DNA of 64,000 nucleotides, taken from Promicromonospora panici. GTDB taxonomy: Bacteria; Actinomycetota; Actinomycetes; Actinomycetales; Cellulomonadaceae. The stretch lies in contig NZ_UWYY01000002.1 in assembly GCF_900608595.1 (NCBI RefSeq), positions 248,001 through 312,000 of the forward strand, in the 5' to 3' direction. Position 1 is the first letter of the stretch, and the number at the start of each line of letters is the position of its first letter. Positions 1 through 9,965 of this stretch are shown here, piece after piece. The notes beneath the pieces are model-generated. The model saw only the letters and a program-made list of their open reading frames with translations. It made no database searches and was not told where the DNA came from. The translations under genes and the position numbers were made by a program.

Positions 1-517
1 TGAAACCCTGCCCCATGCCCATGAACACGGGCAGCAGATGCGCTACGGCCGCGTCGACGCCGTCCGGGGCATGCTCCGGGTGCGCCTCGAACCAGCGCCC
101 CAGCGCGGTGGTAAAGGCAGCCCTGAGCACGCCGACCCCGGTGTTGAAGACCTCGCGCATCTCCGGGTCCACCGTGGCCTCGCCCCAGAGCTGGACCAGG
201 AGCCGAGGGTCGAAGTCCTCGGACAGCACGCCGTTGAGCACGATCTCCAGCACCTCGGGCGGGGCCGGCGGGTCGCCGTCCGCCGCGGCCTCGACCAGGT
301 CCGCGTTCCGGCGGCCCAACACGTACCGGGCCACCGCGGCGAACAGCTCGCGCTTGCCCTCGAAGTGCCCGTAGACGGCGCCGGTCGACAGCCCTGCCTC
401 GGCGATGACATCCGCCATCGAGGTGTGCTGATAGCCCTTGGCCGTGAACGCGCGCTGGGCGGCGGCGACTATCTCGTTGCGGCGGGCGTCACGACGAGCG
501 TCGCTGATCTTCGGCAC
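1..517 (-). CDS. TetR/AcrR-family transcriptional regulator (3' end outside window)
   Basis: The protein begins MPKISDARRDARRNEIV and carries a typical N-terminal TetR helix-turn-helix at about residues 10-57, ending in the motif LSTGAVYGHFEGKRELF. The ligand-binding C-terminal half runs off the left edge, so the gene is incomplete. I chose the GTG at 517 because GGGGAGG lies just upstream at good spacing; an in-frame ATG at 532 would add five residues. It is divergent from the membrane protein at 640, and the gap holds a palindrome that could be its operator. By family habit it probably represses itself and that neighbour; this is inferred from layout only. Confidence 0.85.
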   Translation of the reverse strand, partial: MPKISDARRDARRNEIVAAAQRAFTAKGYQHTSMADVIAEAGLSTGAVYGHFEGKRELFAAVARYVLGRRNADLVEAAADGDPPAPPEVLEIVLNGVLSEDFDPRLLVQLWGEATVDPEMREVFNTGVGVLRAAFTTALGRWFEAHPEHAPDGVDAAVAHLLPVFMGMGQGF

Positions 518-600
518 GGCCCACCTCCCCATCGTCTCGCCCGGACCGACCCCGGGGACGATTGACAAGCATACGGTCGCGGGAGCATGGTTGCCATAAA

Positions 601-612
601 GAACGAGCGTTC
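601..612. promoter_or_regulatory. Palindromic operator candidate between tetR and the membrane-protein gene
   Basis: The sequence GAACG-AG-CGTTC is a perfect 5-base inverted repeat with a 2-base centre, with partial A/T symmetry outside it. It lies 28 bases before the ATG at 640 and about 85 bases from the TetR start. A TTGACA hexamer at 562-567 could be a -35 box for the rightward gene, but I see no convincing -10. TetR binding is inferred from position and symmetry. Confidence 0.5.
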
Positions 613-639
613 GTTTTTTATCGAGACGGAGCATCCCCC

Positions 640-1818
640 ATGTCCCACGACGCACCAGCGCCCCACACCCCGGCGGGCCGTGTCATCGGCGTCGCCCTGG
701 CCCTCACCCTCGTGCTCACCGTGTTCGTGCTCGCGTTCTCGTGGCCGTCAGTCACCGCCGAGCCGCGGGACCTGCCCGTCGCCGTCGTCGGTTCCGACGA
801 CGCCGTCAGCACCTTCCGCGACACCCTCGACGAGGCGCAGCCCGGCGCCATCGAGCTGATCGAGGCCGACGACCGGGCCGACGTCGTCGAGGCCATCGAG
901 ACCCGCGAGGTCTACGGCGGTGTCGTGCTCGGCGACCCGGCCGCGGGCGAGGCACCCGAGGTGCTCACGGCGTCCGCGGCGAGCGGTGTCACCCACCAGC
1001 TCATGACGCAGCTCGCCACCCAGATGCAGCAGGGCATCCAGGAGCAGGCCAACGCCGCGACCGCCGAAGCGCTGGCCAACGCCCAGGCGCAGGCCGCCGA
1101 GGCGGTCGAGACCGCGGTCCAGCAGGCACTCGAGGCCGCCACGCGGGGCGAGCAGCCGCAGGCGCCGCCGTCGGGCGAGGCAGAGCCCCCCGAGCTGCCG
1201 GAGGTCCCGAAGGTGACCGTCACCGACGTGGTCCCGCTGTCGGCCGACGACCCGCGCGGATCCGGCTTCACCGCGGCCCTGTTCCCGATCCTGCTGGGCG
1301 GCATGATCGGCGGCATCGGCATCTCGATCGCCGTCACCGGCGCCCTGCGCCGCGTGCTCGCCGTGATCGTCTACTCGGTGGTGGGCGGCGGGATCCTCGT
1401 GGGGATCCTGCACTTCTGGTTCGGCACCGTCCAGGGCGACTGGCTGCTCGACGGCGGCGTCCTCGCGCTGTCGATCGCCGCGATCGCGGCCCCCATCACC
1501 GGGTTCGTCGCCGTGCTCGGCCCGGCCGGCATAGCCCTCGGCCCCGTGCTCATGATGCTGGTCGGCAACCCGATCTCAGGCGCCGCGATGCCGGCCGAGT
1601 TCCTGCCGTGGAACTGGGGCGAGATCGGCCAGTGGCTGCCGCCGGGCGCGAGCGCGACCCTGCTGCGCGACGTCTCCTACTTCCCCGGCACCGACGCGTC
1701 GGCAGCCTGGCTGGCGCTGGGTATCTGGGCCACGGCCGGGGTGCTTCTCTCGCTCGTGGGCCACGCCCGCGCGACCGGCGCCGCCCGGCGGGCCGAGGTG
1801 CTGGCGGGGCCGGCGTGA
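640..1818 (+). CDS. Membrane protein of the YhgE/Pip or ABC-2 permease type
   Basis: This 392-residue protein has one N-terminal membrane helix (about residues 12-32), then an extracytoplasmic stretch rich in Ala, Glu and Gln (about 120-190, probably coiled coil), then about five hydrophobic helices in the C-terminal half. That layout matches YhgE/Pip-like proteins and ABC-2-type permease domains, often found in Actinobacteria beside a TetR gene. No ATPase is encoded next to it. I chose ATG 640 (MSHDAPAPHTP) because the homologous membrane region starts soon after it; earlier in-frame starts would add a poor-looking leader through the operator. A transport or secretion role is inferred; the substrate is unknown. 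Confidence 0.7.
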   Translation: MSHDAPAPHTPAGRVIGVALALTLVLTVFVLAFSWPSVTAEPRDLPVAVVGSDDAVSTFRDTLDEAQPGAIELIEADDRADVVEAIETREVYGGVVLGDPAAGEAPEVLTASAASGVTHQLMTQLATQMQQGIQEQANAATAEALANAQAQAAEAVETAVQQALEAATRGEQPQAPPSGEAEPPELPEVPKVTVTDVVPLSADDPRGSGFTAALFPILLGGMIGGIGISIAVTGALRRVLAVIVYSVVGGGILVGILHFWFGTVQGDWLLDGGVLALSIAAIAAPITGFVAVLGPAGIALGPVLMMLVGNPISGAAMPAEFLPWNWGEIGQWLPPGASATLLRDVSYFPGTDASAAWLALGIWATAGVLLSLVGHARATGAARRAEVLAGPA

Positions 1819-1840
1819 TCCCCTGGTGCTCGCGCCCGGC

Positions 1841-2896
1841 TCAGGTGGCCGGTGCGAGTACCAGCACGGGCCTGGCGAGGTTCTCGCCCCGGCGCCGCGT
1901 GTCCTCCAGCAGCGCCACCAGCACGCCCGACGGAGACAGCGCCGCCACTACTTCCGGGCGGCCCGTGGGCTCCACCCATTGGCCGTAGCCCAGCGCGCGG
2001 ACCTCCACCTCGTCGAGCTCGCGCACCGGGAACGTGCTACGGGCGGCCGCGGCCAGCGGGAGGGTGGCGAGCGTGCCGTCCGCGTCGGCCTGCGCCTCCA
2101 TCTGCTCCAGCGTGCGGGCGCCGGCCAGGTCGTAGCCCCCGACGCGGGTACGGCGCAGCGCGGTCAGGTGCCCGCCGGTTCCGAGCGCGGCGCCCAGGTC
2201 GCGGGCCAGGGCGCGCACGTAGGTGCCCGAGGAGACCGTGACCCGCACGTCGACGTCGATCGCGGGGATGTCGCGGGTCTCGACCGGCCCGACCGTCGAG
2301 GGCTCCGCGTCGGGGTCCTGGGCCGCGACCTCGTACGAGCCCACGGCGTCGGCGTCGGGCACCGCCGCGGTCACCGGGCGGACGTCCAGGACGTCGAAGC
2401 AGGACACGGTGACGGGCCGCGCCTGGAGCGCGACCTCCTCACCCGCCCGGACCCGCGCGTAGGCGCGCTTGCCGTCCACCTTGATCGCGGACACCGACGT
2501 CGGCACCTGCAAGATGTCGCCCGTGAGCTGGGCGATCGCGGCGTCCAGCGCCGTCCGGTCCACGCGCTCGACTGCGCCGGTGCCGGCCACGGAGACCACG
2601 GTGCCCTCGGCGTCGTCCGTGGTGGTGGCGACGCCGAGCCGGATCGTGGCCTCATAGTCCTTGTCGGCGCCCACCACGTAGGTGAGCAGGCGGGTCGCCT
2701 TGCCGATGCCCAGCACGAGCACGCCCGTCGCCATCGGGTCCAGCGTGCCCGCGTGGCCGACCTTGCGCGTCCCGGCGAGCCGCCGCATGCGCCCGACGAC
2801 GTCGTGGCTGGTCCAGCCCGCCGGCTTGTCGACGACGACGAACCCGTCGGCCGCCGTCGGACGGCGGACCGGCGCCTGCGGGGTGGGTGAAATCAT
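1841..2896 (-). CDS. truB: tRNA pseudouridine(55) synthase TruB
   Basis: TruB isomerises U55 of the tRNA T-loop to pseudouridine. The 351-residue protein has the family signature GHAGTLDPMATGVL, with the catalytic Asp at residue 53, preceded by VVDKPAGWTSHDVV. The C-terminal third fits the actinobacterial TruB C-terminal domain. The length is somewhat above the usual ~300 because of an acidic insert around residues 165-195. It is the last gene of the leftward translation cluster and appears to have its own start signal (GATACT, 7 bases before the ATG), so it may be translated from a leaderless mRNA. It converges with the membrane-protein gene ending at 1818, leaving a 22-base gap. Confidence 0.96.
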   Translation of the reverse strand: MISPTPQAPVRRPTAADGFVVVDKPAGWTSHDVVGRMRRLAGTRKVGHAGTLDPMATGVLVLGIGKATRLLTYVVGADKDYEATIRLGVATTTDDAEGTVVSVAGTGAVERVDRTALDAAIAQLTGDILQVPTSVSAIKVDGKRAYARVRAGEEVALQARPVTVSCFDVLDVRPVTAAVPDADAVGSYEVAAQDPDAEPSTVGPVETRDIPAIDVDVRVTVSSGTYVRALARDLGAALGTGGHLTALRRTRVGGYDLAGARTLEQMEAQADADGTLATLPLAAAARSTFPVRELDEVEVRALGYGQWVEPTGRPEVVAALSPSGVLVALLEDTRRRGENLARPVLVLAPAT

Positions 2897-2903
2897 GGGT
2901 ACC

Positions 2904-2909
2904 AGTATC
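2904..2909 (-). promoter_or_regulatory. -10-like hexamer of a probable leaderless truB promoter
   Basis: Read on the minus strand, GATACT lies 7 bases before the truB ATG, and no Shine-Dalgarno sequence precedes that ATG. The same hexamer and spacing occur before ispG in this window. It is inferred from pattern only. Confidence 0.4.
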
Positions 2910-3026
2910 TCGCGACTCGTGGGTGCCGCACGGCGTCCGGAGACGCCTACGCCACCCGCGCCGGCCGGAGCGAGATCGTCCCGGCCGGACGGCGGGTGGC
3001 GGTGACGGCGCAGGTGGAGCCGGAGG

Positions 3027-3464
3027 TCACTCGACCTCGTCTTCCCCGCGGGGCTTCTTGTAGGGGTCCTCTTCGCCCGCGTAGACGGCGCCCGCGCGGA
3101 GCGCCTCCAGCTCCGCGTCGCGCGTGCGGGCCTCGATCAGTGCCGCGTCGAGGTTGGCGGCCGTGTCGGGCACGGAGTCGAGATGGAACTCCAGGGTGGG
3201 CGTCAGGCGGATACCCGTCTGCTTCCCCACCTCCGAGCGGATCAGGCCCGTGGCGCTCTTGAGCGCCGCGGCCGTGCCCTCCCGGTCCTCGTCCGAGCCG
3301 TAGACCGTGTAGAACACCGAGGCGTTCTGCAGGTCGCCGGTCACCCGGACGTCCGTGACCGTCACGAAACCGAGCCGCGGGTCCTTGATCCGCGTATCGA
3401 TCATCTGCGCGACGATCACCTTGATGCGGTCGGCGAGCTTACGAGCCCGCGGATTGTCGACCAT
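3027..3464 (-). CDS. rbfA: 30S ribosome-binding factor RbfA
   Basis: RbfA binds the 30S subunit near the 5' helix of 16S rRNA and helps it mature, including in the cold. The 145-residue protein starts [19 protein letters not shown] and has the family core [18 protein letters not shown] followed by ASVFYTVYG; the C-terminus is a charged tail. GAAAGGA lies upstream of the ATG at good spacing. It follows infB in the nusA-infB-rbfA order normal in bacteria, but the 90-base gap to infB holds a strong hairpin, which may set its level relative to infB. Confidence 0.95.
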   Translation of the reverse strand: MVDNPRARKLADRIKVIVAQMIDTRIKDPRLGFVTVTDVRVTGDLQNASVFYTVYGSDEDREGTAAALKSATGLIRSEVGKQTGIRLTPTLEFHLDSVPDTAANLDAALIEARTRDAELEALRAGAVYAGEEDPYKKPRGEDEVE

Positions 3465-3483
3465 GACTAGTTCCTTTCAGCGT

Positions 3484-3539
3484 GAGTGCGGGGTATTCGC
3501 CCGGTCCGGACCAGCCGGCCGGGCGAATACCCCGCACTC
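3484..3539. terminator. Strong 21-bp hairpin between infB and rbfA
   Basis: Two perfectly complementary 21-base arms (3484-3504 and 3519-3539) flank a 14-base loop. The hairpin starts 15 bases past the infB stop and lies 20 bases before the rbfA start. No run of T follows on the minus strand, so it may be an attenuator, an RNA processing site or a stability element rather than a full terminator. Confidence 0.6.
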
Positions 3540-3554
3540 AATGAGCCATCAGCG

Positions 3555-6542
3555 TCAGGCGCGCGGCTTCTCGCGCATCTCGAACGTCTCGATGGTGTCG
3601 CCCTCGTTGACGTCGTTGAACGACCCGAGACCGATACCGCACTCGAAGCCCTCGCGGACCTCGGTGACGTCGTCCTTCTCGCGGCGCAGCGACTCGATGG
3701 TGAGGTTGTCCCCCACGACCGTCCCGTTGCGCAGCACACGCGCCTTGGAGTTGCGGCGGATGCTGCCCGAACGGACGACCGAACCGGCGATGTTGCCGAA
3801 CTTCGAGGAACGGAAGACCTGACGGATCTCCGCGGACCCGAGCTGGACCTCCTCGTACTCCGGCTTGAGCATGCCCTTGAGGGCCGCCTCGACGTCCTCG
3901 ATCGCCTGGTAGATGACCGAGTAGAACTTGACGTCGACGCCTTCGCGCTCCGCCAGCTCCTCGACGCGCTCGCCGTACTTCACGTTGAAGCCGATGATCA
4001 CGGCGCTGTCGACCGTGGCCAGGTTGACGTCGTTCTGCGTGATCGCACCCACACCACGGTGGATGACGCGCAGCTCGACCTCCTCGCCCACATCGATCTT
4101 GAGCAGCGCGTCCTCCAGCGCCTCGACGGCACCGGACACGTCACCCTTGAGGATGAGGTTGAGGCTCTCGACCTTGCCCTTCTTGAGCTCGACGTCGAAG
4201 TCCTCGAGGCTGATCCGCTTGCGGCGCTTGGCCAGCGTCGCAGCGCGCTCCGCCGCCTGGCGCTTCTCGGCGATCTGGCGGGCGGTGCGGTCGTCCGGCG
4301 CCACGAGGAACGTGTCGCCGGCACCCGGGACGCTCGTCAGACCCAGCACCTGGACGGGGCGGGCCGGGGTGGCCGCCTCGACCGAGTTGCCGTGCTCGTC
4401 GAACATCGCACGAACGCGGCCGTAGGCCGTGCCCGCGACGATCGCGTCGCCGACGTGCAGCGTGCCGGCCTGGACCAGCACCGTCGCCACCGGACCGCGG
4501 CCCTTGTCGAGGTTCGCCTCGATGGCCACACCGCGGGCGTCCTTGGTCGGGTTCGCCCGCAGGTCGAGCGACGCGTCCGCGGTGAGCAGGACGGCGTCGA
4601 TCAGGTCGTCGATACCGATGCCCGGCTTCGCCGCGACGTCGACGAACATCGTGTCGCCGCCGTACTCCTCGGCCACCAGGTTGTACTCGGTGAGCTGCTG
4701 ACGGACCTTCGCCGGGTTCGCACCCTCGACGTCGATCTTGTTGACGGCCACCACGATCGGCACACCTGCGGCCTGCGCGTGGTTCACCGCCTCGACCGTC
4801 TGCGGCATCACGCCGTCATCGGCCGCGACCACGAGGATCGCGATGTCGGTGACCTGCGCACCACGGGCACGCATAGCGGTGAAGGCCTCGTGACCCGGGG
4901 TGTCGATGAACGTGATCGCACGCTCGGCGCCCTCGTGCTCGTGCGTGATCTGGTACGCACCGATGTGCTGCGTGATCCCGCCGTGCTCGCCTGCCACCAC
5001 GTCCGACTTGCGGATCGCGTCCAGCAGCTTGGTCTTACCGTGGTCGACGTGACCCATGACGGTCACGACCGGCGGCCGGATGGCCAGGTCGTCGTCGGAC
5101 TCGTCGGCCTCCTCGGCCTCCAGGTCGATGTCGAACGACCCGAGCAGCTCGCGGTCCTCTTCCTCGGCCGAGACCATCTCGATCTGGTAGCCGAGCTCGG
5201 TGGCCAGCGTGCCGAACGTGTCCTCGTCGAGCGACTGCGTGGCCGTGGCCATCTCGCCCAGGTGGAACAGCACGGTCACGAGCGCCGCGGGGTTCGCGTC
5301 GATCTTGTCCGCGAAGTCGTTCAGCGACGCACCGTGGCGCAGCCGGACGACGGTGGTTCCGTTGCCGCGAGGGACCTGCACGCCGCCGAGCGACGGGGCC
5401 TGCATGGCCTCGAACTCCTGGCGCTTCGCTCGCCTCGACTTACGCCCGCGGACCGGCTTGCCGCCGGCGCGCCCGAAGGCACCCTGCGTCGCACCACGAC
5501 CGCCGGCACCGCGACGCGGGCCGCCGAAGCCGCCACCGCCGCCGCCACCGGGACGACCCGGGGCGCCGGCACCGGCACCGCCGCCTGCGCCACCCGGACC
5601 GGGACGGCCACCGCCACCAGGACGGCCACGGCCACCACCCGGCGCCGGGCGGTCACCCGGACGCGGCATGGAGGTCTTGCCCGGCATCATGCCGGGGTTG
5701 GGGCGCGGACCGCCGCCACCGGAACCACCCGGGCGCGGGGCCGAAGGACGCGGGCCGCCCGGACGAGGACCGCCCGAACGCTCTCCGCTGGGGGCGTCGC
5801 TGCGCTCGGGGCGCTGCCCCGGACGCGGCATGCCCTGGCTGGTCGCGAACGGGTTGTTGCCCGGACGCGCGGCGGGCCGGTCGCTGGAACCAGCACCCGG
5901 ACGGCCACGGCCGCCACCGGGACGGGGCATGCCCTGGCTGGTCGCGAACGGGTTGTTACCCGGACGCGGGGTACCGCCACCGGGTCGGTCGCCACCCGGA
6001 CGGCCGCCGCGGCCGCCGTCCCGAGCCGGACGCGCGCCGGAGGGCGCGGCGGGCGGCTTGGGGGCACCGGGCTTGGGGCCTGCTGCGGGCTTGGGCGCAC
6101 CAGGCTTGGGGCCTGCTGCGGGCTTGGCGGACGCCGCAGGCGCCACCGGGGTCTCGTCAGGCGCCGGGGCGGGTGCCGCCGGCGCAGGGCTCGGAGTCGG
6201 GGCGGGGGCGGGCGCCGGTGCGGGCGCGGCCTCTGCCTCGGTCTTGCGGGGTGCCGGCGCGGGGGCCGGTGCCGGAGCCGGGGTCGGCTCGGCGGGCTTG
6301 CGGGCCGCGGGCTTCGCGGCCGGCTTGGGTGCGTTCGCCGCGGGCTTCGCCGCCGCGCCCTTGTCGGACGGGCCGGCAGCGCCACCGGCGGGGAACTTGT
6401 CGCGCATTCGCCGCACGACGGGCGGCTCGAGCGTCGACGACGCCGAGCGAACGTACTCGCCTGCCGACTTCAGCTCGGCCAGCAGGGTCTTGCTCTCCAC
6501 TCCGAGCTCCTTAGCGAGCTCGTAGACGCGGACCTTTGCCAC
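3555..6542 (-). CDS. infB: Translation initiation factor IF-2
   Basis: IF-2 is the GTPase that brings initiator fMet-tRNA to the 30S subunit and drives subunit joining. The 995-residue protein has an IF2_N domain (about 1-50, [13 protein letters not shown]), then a very long Ala/Pro/Gly/Arg-rich linker (about 55-370), then the G domain with [16 protein letters not shown] and NKID, then domains II-IV. The linker contains two copies of [15 protein letters not shown] and many RPGGGRG repeats, as in other high-GC actinobacteria. I start at GTG 6542, preceded by AGGAGAG; the ATG at 6563 would put the Shine-Dalgarno sequence inside the gene. The gene runs leftward from ylxR toward rbfA. Confidence 0.97.
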   Translation of the reverse strand: MAKVRVYELAKELGVESKTLLAELKSAGEYVRSASSTLEPPVVRRMRDKFPAGGAAGPSDKGAAAKPAANAPKPAAKPAARKPAEPTPAPAPAPAPAPRKTEAEAAPAPAPAPAPTPSPAPAAPAPAPDETPVAPAASAKPAAGPKPGAPKPAAGPKPGAPKPPAAPSGARPARDGGRGGRPGGDRPGGGTPRPGNNPFATSQGMPRPGGGRGRPGAGSSDRPAARPGNNPFATSQGMPRPGQRPERSDAPSGERSGGPRPGGPRPSAPRPGGSGGGGPRPNPGMMPGKTSMPRPGDRPAPGGGRGRPGGGGRPGPGGAGGGAGAGAPGRPGGGGGGGFGGPRRGAGGRGATQGAFGRAGGKPVRGRKSRRAKRQEFEAMQAPSLGGVQVPRGNGTTVVRLRHGASLNDFADKIDANPAALVTVLFHLGEMATATQSLDEDTFGTLATELGYQIEMVSAEEEDRELLGSFDIDLEAEEADESDDDLAIRPPVVTVMGHVDHGKTKLLDAIRKSDVVAGEHGGITQHIGAYQITHEHEGAERAITFIDTPGHEAFTAMRARGAQVTDIAILVVAADDGVMPQTVEAVNHAQAAGVPIVVAVNKIDVEGANPAKVRQQLTEYNLVAEEYGGDTMFVDVAAKPGIGIDDLIDAVLLTADASLDLRANPTKDARGVAIEANLDKGRGPVATVLVQAGTLHVGDAIVAGTAYGRVRAMFDEHGNSVEAATPARPVQVLGLTSVPGAGDTFLVAPDDRTARQIAEKRQAAERAATLAKRRKRISLEDFDVELKKGKVESLNLILKGDVSGAVEALEDALLKIDVGEEVELRVIHRGVGAITQNDVNLATVDSAVIIGFNVKYGERVEELAEREGVDVKFYSVIYQAIEDVEAALKGMLKPEYEEVQLGSAEIRQVFRSSKFGNIAGSVVRSGSIRRNSKARVLRNGTVVGDNLTIESLRREKDDVTEVREGFECGIGLGSFNDVNEGDTIETFEMREKPRA

Positions 6543-6718
6543 AACTCTCCTGTCTCGGTCCATCCCAAGACAGGGAGGACCACCGTTAGTACTGAGTACT
6601 CATCGCTGGGGACTCATCGGGTGCCCATCGGCTTCTGACCCGCTTCCTTGTCGACGAATCGCATGTTTCGGCCGGACGCACGGTTGCGCCCGGTCGGGAC
6701 TGTCCTGCGGCCACGCAC

Positions 6719-6982
6719 TCACCGGCCGAGGTGTGCTCGTACCTCGCTGAGATCGAGAGGCCCGTCGACGCGCAGTGCGCGCGGTACGGCCCTGCGACGC
6801 TCAGCGAGCTCCAGGCACCGCGGCTCCGGGTGAACCCAGGCACCGCGACCCGGCAGGGAGGCACGGACATCAACGACGACGCGCCGTGGCTCTGCCACGT
6901 CATCATCCGTCGACGAGCCCAGCACCAGACGCAGGAGTGCAGACCGCTGGTCGCGCCCCCGGCATCCGACGCACGTGCGCAC
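6719..6982 (-). CDS. YlxR-family RNA-binding protein (RnpM-like)
   Basis: This small basic protein (87 residues) belongs to the YlxR/DUF448 family always found between nusA and infB; the Bacillus member has been linked to RNase P. The signature [20 protein letters not shown] opens the protein, and [16 protein letters not shown] follows. An upstream GTG at 7063, touching the nusA stop, would add 27 residues, but that stretch has many A- and T-ending codons, unlike everything around it, so it looks non-coding. I therefore place the start at GTG 6982, with AAGGG just upstream. The start remains uncertain; the family assignment is firm. Confidence 0.85.
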   Translation of the reverse strand: MRTCVGCRGRDQRSALLRLVLGSSTDDDVAEPRRVVVDVRASLPGRGAWVHPEPRCLELAERRRAVPRALRVDGPLDLSEVRAHLGR

Positions 6983-7069
6983 CGGACCCTTGAGGGAAGG
7001 AACGGGATGCGTCAAAAGACGGGCGCGTGGCCCAGACTCGGACAGTCTACCGCGCCGACCCACCAGGCG

Positions 7070-8119
7070 TTACCGGCCGCTCGGTGCGTCGGCGGCCGCG
7101 CCACCTGCGTCGGAGTCGGCGGCCTCGTCAGAGCGGATGTCGATGCGCCAGCCCGTCAGCTTCGCGGCGAGACGGGCGTTCTGCCCCTCCTTGCCGATCG
7201 CGAGGGACAGCTGGTAGTCGGGCACGATGGCCCGCGCGGCACGCGCATCGGCGTCCACCACTGTGACCGACGACACACGGGCGGGTGAAAGAGCGCTCGA
7301 CACGAAGGCCGCCGGGTCGTCGCTGTGGTCGACGATGTCGATCTTCTCGCCGTGCAGCTCGGCCATCACCGCGCGGACCCGGGCGCCCATCGGGCCGATG
7401 CACGCACCCTTGGCGTTGAGCCCGGACACCCGGGACCGGACGGCCATCTTGGTGCGGTGCCCCGCCTCGCGGGCGATGGCGGTGATCTCCACCGAGCCGT
7501 CCGCGATCTCCGGGACCTCGAGCTCGAAGAGCTTCCGCACGAGGTTCGGGTGCGTACGGCTCAACGTGATCTGCGGGCCCTTCATTCCGCGGCTCACCTC
7601 GACCACGTAGGCGCGCAGGCGCTCGCCGTGCACGTACTCCTCGGTGGGCACCTGCTCGTGCGGCGGGAGCACGGCCTCGGTGCCGCCCACGTCCACCAGC
7701 ACCATGCGCGGGTCGCGGCCCTGCTGGATGACGCCGGCCAGGACCTCGCCCTCCTTGCCGCGGAACGTGCCCAGCACCTGGTCGTCCTCGGCGTCGCGGA
7801 GCCGCTGCACGATCACCTGGCGGGCCGTCGCGGTGGCGATGCGGCCGAAGTCCTGCGGCGTGTGGTCGAACTCGGGCCCGAACTCCACGGTGGGGCGCGC
7901 GTCGAGGTCGTCGGGGTCCGCGGCGACGGGCAGCTCCTCGCGCGCCCAGACCGTGACGTGGCCCGACGAGCGGTCCACCTCGACGCGGGCCCGGTTGTAG
8001 GCACCGGGAGTGCGGTGGTAGGCCGAGAGGAGCGCCTGCTCGATGGCCGCGACGAGGACGTCCAGGCTGAGATCCCTCTCGCGCTCCAGCATCCGCAGAG
8101 TGGTCATGTCGATGTCCAT
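7070..8119 (-). CDS. nusA: Transcription termination/antitermination factor NusA
   Basis: NusA binds RNA polymerase and modulates pausing, termination and antitermination. The 349-residue protein shows the N-terminal polymerase-binding domain ([18 protein letters not shown]), the S1 domain (about 120-190), and two KH domains ending in [21 protein letters not shown], the usual NusA close. It lacks the C-terminal acidic repeats of E. coli NusA, as is normal in Actinobacteria. I chose ATG 8119, two bases after the rimP stop, with GAGGAAGG upstream; longer in-frame starts lie inside rimP. It is cotranscribed with rimP. Confidence 0.96.
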   Translation of the reverse strand: MDIDMTTLRMLERERDLSLDVLVAAIEQALLSAYHRTPGAYNRARVEVDRSSGHVTVWAREELPVAADPDDLDARPTVEFGPEFDHTPQDFGRIATATARQVIVQRLRDAEDDQVLGTFRGKEGEVLAGVIQQGRDPRMVLVDVGGTEAVLPPHEQVPTEEYVHGERLRAYVVEVSRGMKGPQITLSRTHPNLVRKLFELEVPEIADGSVEITAIAREAGHRTKMAVRSRVSGLNAKGACIGPMGARVRAVMAELHGEKIDIVDHSDDPAAFVSSALSPARVSSVTVVDADARAARAIVPDYQLSLAIGKEGQNARLAAKLTGWRIDIRSDEAADSDAGGAAADAPSGR

Positions 8120-8120
8120 G

Positions 8121-8714
8121 TCAGCCTTCCTCGTTGCGGCCGGGGTGACCCTCGGTCGTGTCGTCCGTACCAGCACCGTCCGAGTCCTCGTCGGTGTCTT
8201 CACCTGCACTCTCGCCCAGTTCCGATGCCTCGGCATCCTGGACGTCCTCGAGCCGTTTGAGCTCGACCTCGACCTTGCCCCGGCGGACGTCGCCGACCGG
8301 GACCCGCCGGTTGTCGTCGAGCACCAGGACGGCGTCGTCGCCGTCCGTGAGCACGTCGGTCAATCGGCCCTCTGCCCGGCTGCCGTCGGTGAGCTTCAGC
8401 GTCACCATCCGCGTCCGGGCGCGCTTGAAGTGCCGCACCTCGGTCAGCGGCCGGGACGTGCCCGGCGTCGAGATCTCGAGCGTGTAAGCGCCGGCGACGA
8501 CGTCGTCCACGTCCAGCGCCGCCGAGATCGCGCGCGACGCCTCGCCGAGCGCGTCGGAGTCCAGGCTGCCCACGGCGTCGTCCGGCAGGTCGATGGTGAT
8601 CCGCACCACCGACTTGCTGCCCGCCCGGGTGACGGTCACCTCCTCGAGGTGCAGCCCCGCGGCCTCGACCACCGGTCCCACCACCTCGCGGACCGCATCC
8701 GCCTGCTGTGTCAT
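8121..8714 (-). CDS. rimP: Ribosome maturation factor RimP
   Basis: RimP assists 30S assembly. The 197-residue protein has the N-terminal domain with [19 protein letters not shown] and the SH3-like C-terminal domain ([16 protein letters not shown]), followed by a long acidic tail of about 40 residues rich in Glu, Asp and Gly. The ATG at 8714 has GGAAGG seven bases upstream. It is the first gene of the leftward rimP-nusA-ylxR-infB-rbfA transcript, divergent from the lipoprotein gene at 8913. Confidence 0.94.
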   Translation of the reverse strand: MTQQADAVREVVGPVVEAAGLHLEEVTVTRAGSKSVVRITIDLPDDAVGSLDSDALGEASRAISAALDVDDVVAGAYTLEISTPGTSRPLTEVRHFKRARTRMVTLKLTDGSRAEGRLTDVLTDGDDAVLVLDDNRRVPVGDVRRGKVEVELKRLEDVQDAEASELGESAGEDTDEDSDGAGTDDTTEGHPGRNEEG

Positions 8715-8912
8715 CGACTGCCTTCCGTCGGCTTCCCCACGTGCGGGGGCACGGTTCGAGCCGGAACGGTTCGACCGATGTGCTGTTGTTGTCTGCGTCA
8801 AGCGTAACGAAGCGCCGGACCTCGGCACTTCGCCTGGAACGTGATGTCCGTGACCCGACCGCAATCGGCCCGGGCACGAATCGGGTTCTGGAACATGGCA
8901 TCATCGGCCACG

Positions 8913-9965
8913 ATGAACCCCAACGGCCCCAGGGCCCGCACCCGACGCCGGTCAGGTCTGACCGCGCTGGCTCTGACCTGCGCGATCATTCTCTCAGGTT
9001 GCGGCGTGCGGCTCGAGACACCGCCACCCACCGAGCCGGTCCCGGACGCGCTGGAGGTCGTGCGGCGCACCGCGGTCGCGGACGCGCTGCTGGTGGCCGA
9101 CCAGGCCGACGCGGCGGCGGCCGCCAAGGGGACCAGGGCCGACGTCGTGGTCGAGCTCCACCAGATCTCCCAGGCCACGACCGTGCAGGCGCAGCAGCTC
9201 GGCGGCGAGTACGACTCCGGCCTGGGCGACATCGTGGCCGAACAGTCGGGGGCCTCGCCCTCGGCGACCACCCCCGAGCACACGCCGCGCGCGGTCGTCA
9301 CGTCGCTGGTCGACGCCGCCACCCGCACCCGGGCCGCCGCCGACCAGGCCCAGCTCGGGCCGCTCGGCCGCCTGCTCGCGTCGATCTCCGCGTCCCAGAC
9401 GCGCTACGCCTCGGACCTCGCGCAGCTGACCGGCGCTCCGGCCCCCGAGCCGCCGCCGACCCGGATACCCGAGCCCGCCGAGCCCAGCGGCGAGCCCTCG
9501 GAGGGCGACGAGGCCTCGGCGACCCCGGCTCTGGCCTCGGCCGACCCCGCCGTCGTCCCGACCGGCCTGTCGGCCGAGGACCTGAGTGCCCTGGTGCTGG
9601 CAGAGGACACCGCCGGCTACGCGCTCGAGGTGCGGGCGGCCCAGGCCGACGGCGACGTCCGCGCCCGGGCCTACGAACGCGCCCAGCTGCACCGGACCCG
9701 TGCCCAGGCCTGGGCGCAGGTGGCCGGGATCGCCAGCACCGACCAGGACCCGCGCCGGGTCGCCTACGCGGTGCCCGCGACCCCGACGCAGGAGCTGGTC
9801 CGTGACCTCGAGGACGACCTCGCGCAGAACTACGCCTCGCTGGCCGGCGTGGCGGAACCGGGCACCCGCGCGATCCTGGTCTCGCTCCTGACCGACGCCA
9901 CCCTGGCCAGCGCCCCGTGGGGCGCTCCGGCAGTCCCCTTCCCGGGCCTGCCGGAGCACGCCTGA
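8913..9965 (+). CDS. Ferritin-like (DUF4439) lipoprotein
   Basis: A signal peptide with an Arg-rich start and a lipobox LSGC predicts lipidation at Cys30 and export to the cell surface. The mature part is helical: an Ala-rich N-terminal region, a Pro/Glu-rich linker (about 190-220), and a C-terminal helical domain containing AEDTAGYALEVRAA and YERAQLHRTRAQAW, which fits the DUF4439 ferritin-like domain commonly found between rimP and proS in actinobacteria. The function is unknown. Starts at 8895 or 8913 are both possible and neither has a clear Shine-Dalgarno sequence; I use 8913 because it gives a normal signal peptide. It converges with proS through a hairpin. Confidence 0.75.
   Translation: MNPNGPRARTRRRSGLTALALTCAIILSGCGVRLETPPPTEPVPDALEVVRRTAVADALLVADQADAAAAAKGTRADVVVELHQISQATTVQAQQLGGEYDSGLGDIVAEQSGASPSATTPEHTPRAVVTSLVDAATRTRAAADQAQLGPLGRLLASISASQTRYASDLAQLTGAPAPEPPPTRIPEPAEPSGEPSEGDEASATPALASADPAVVPTGLSAEDLSALVLAEDTAGYALEVRAAQADGDVRARAYERAQLHRTRAQAWAQVAGIASTDQDPRRVAYAVPATPTQELVRDLEDDLAQNYASLAGVAEPGTRAILVSLLTDATLASAPWGAPAVPFPGLPEHA

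Noticed and set aside
3486..6638. Very long open frame antisense to infB and similar long frames antisense to many genes
   Set aside because: At this GC content stop codons are rare in antisense frames. The translations are rich in Arg, His and Asp repeats with no domains, while the opposite strand holds well-known proteins.
8200..9328. Overlapping frames across the rimP start and lipoprotein gene
   Set aside because: They are shadows of rimP and of the lipoprotein; no ribosome site or domain supports them.
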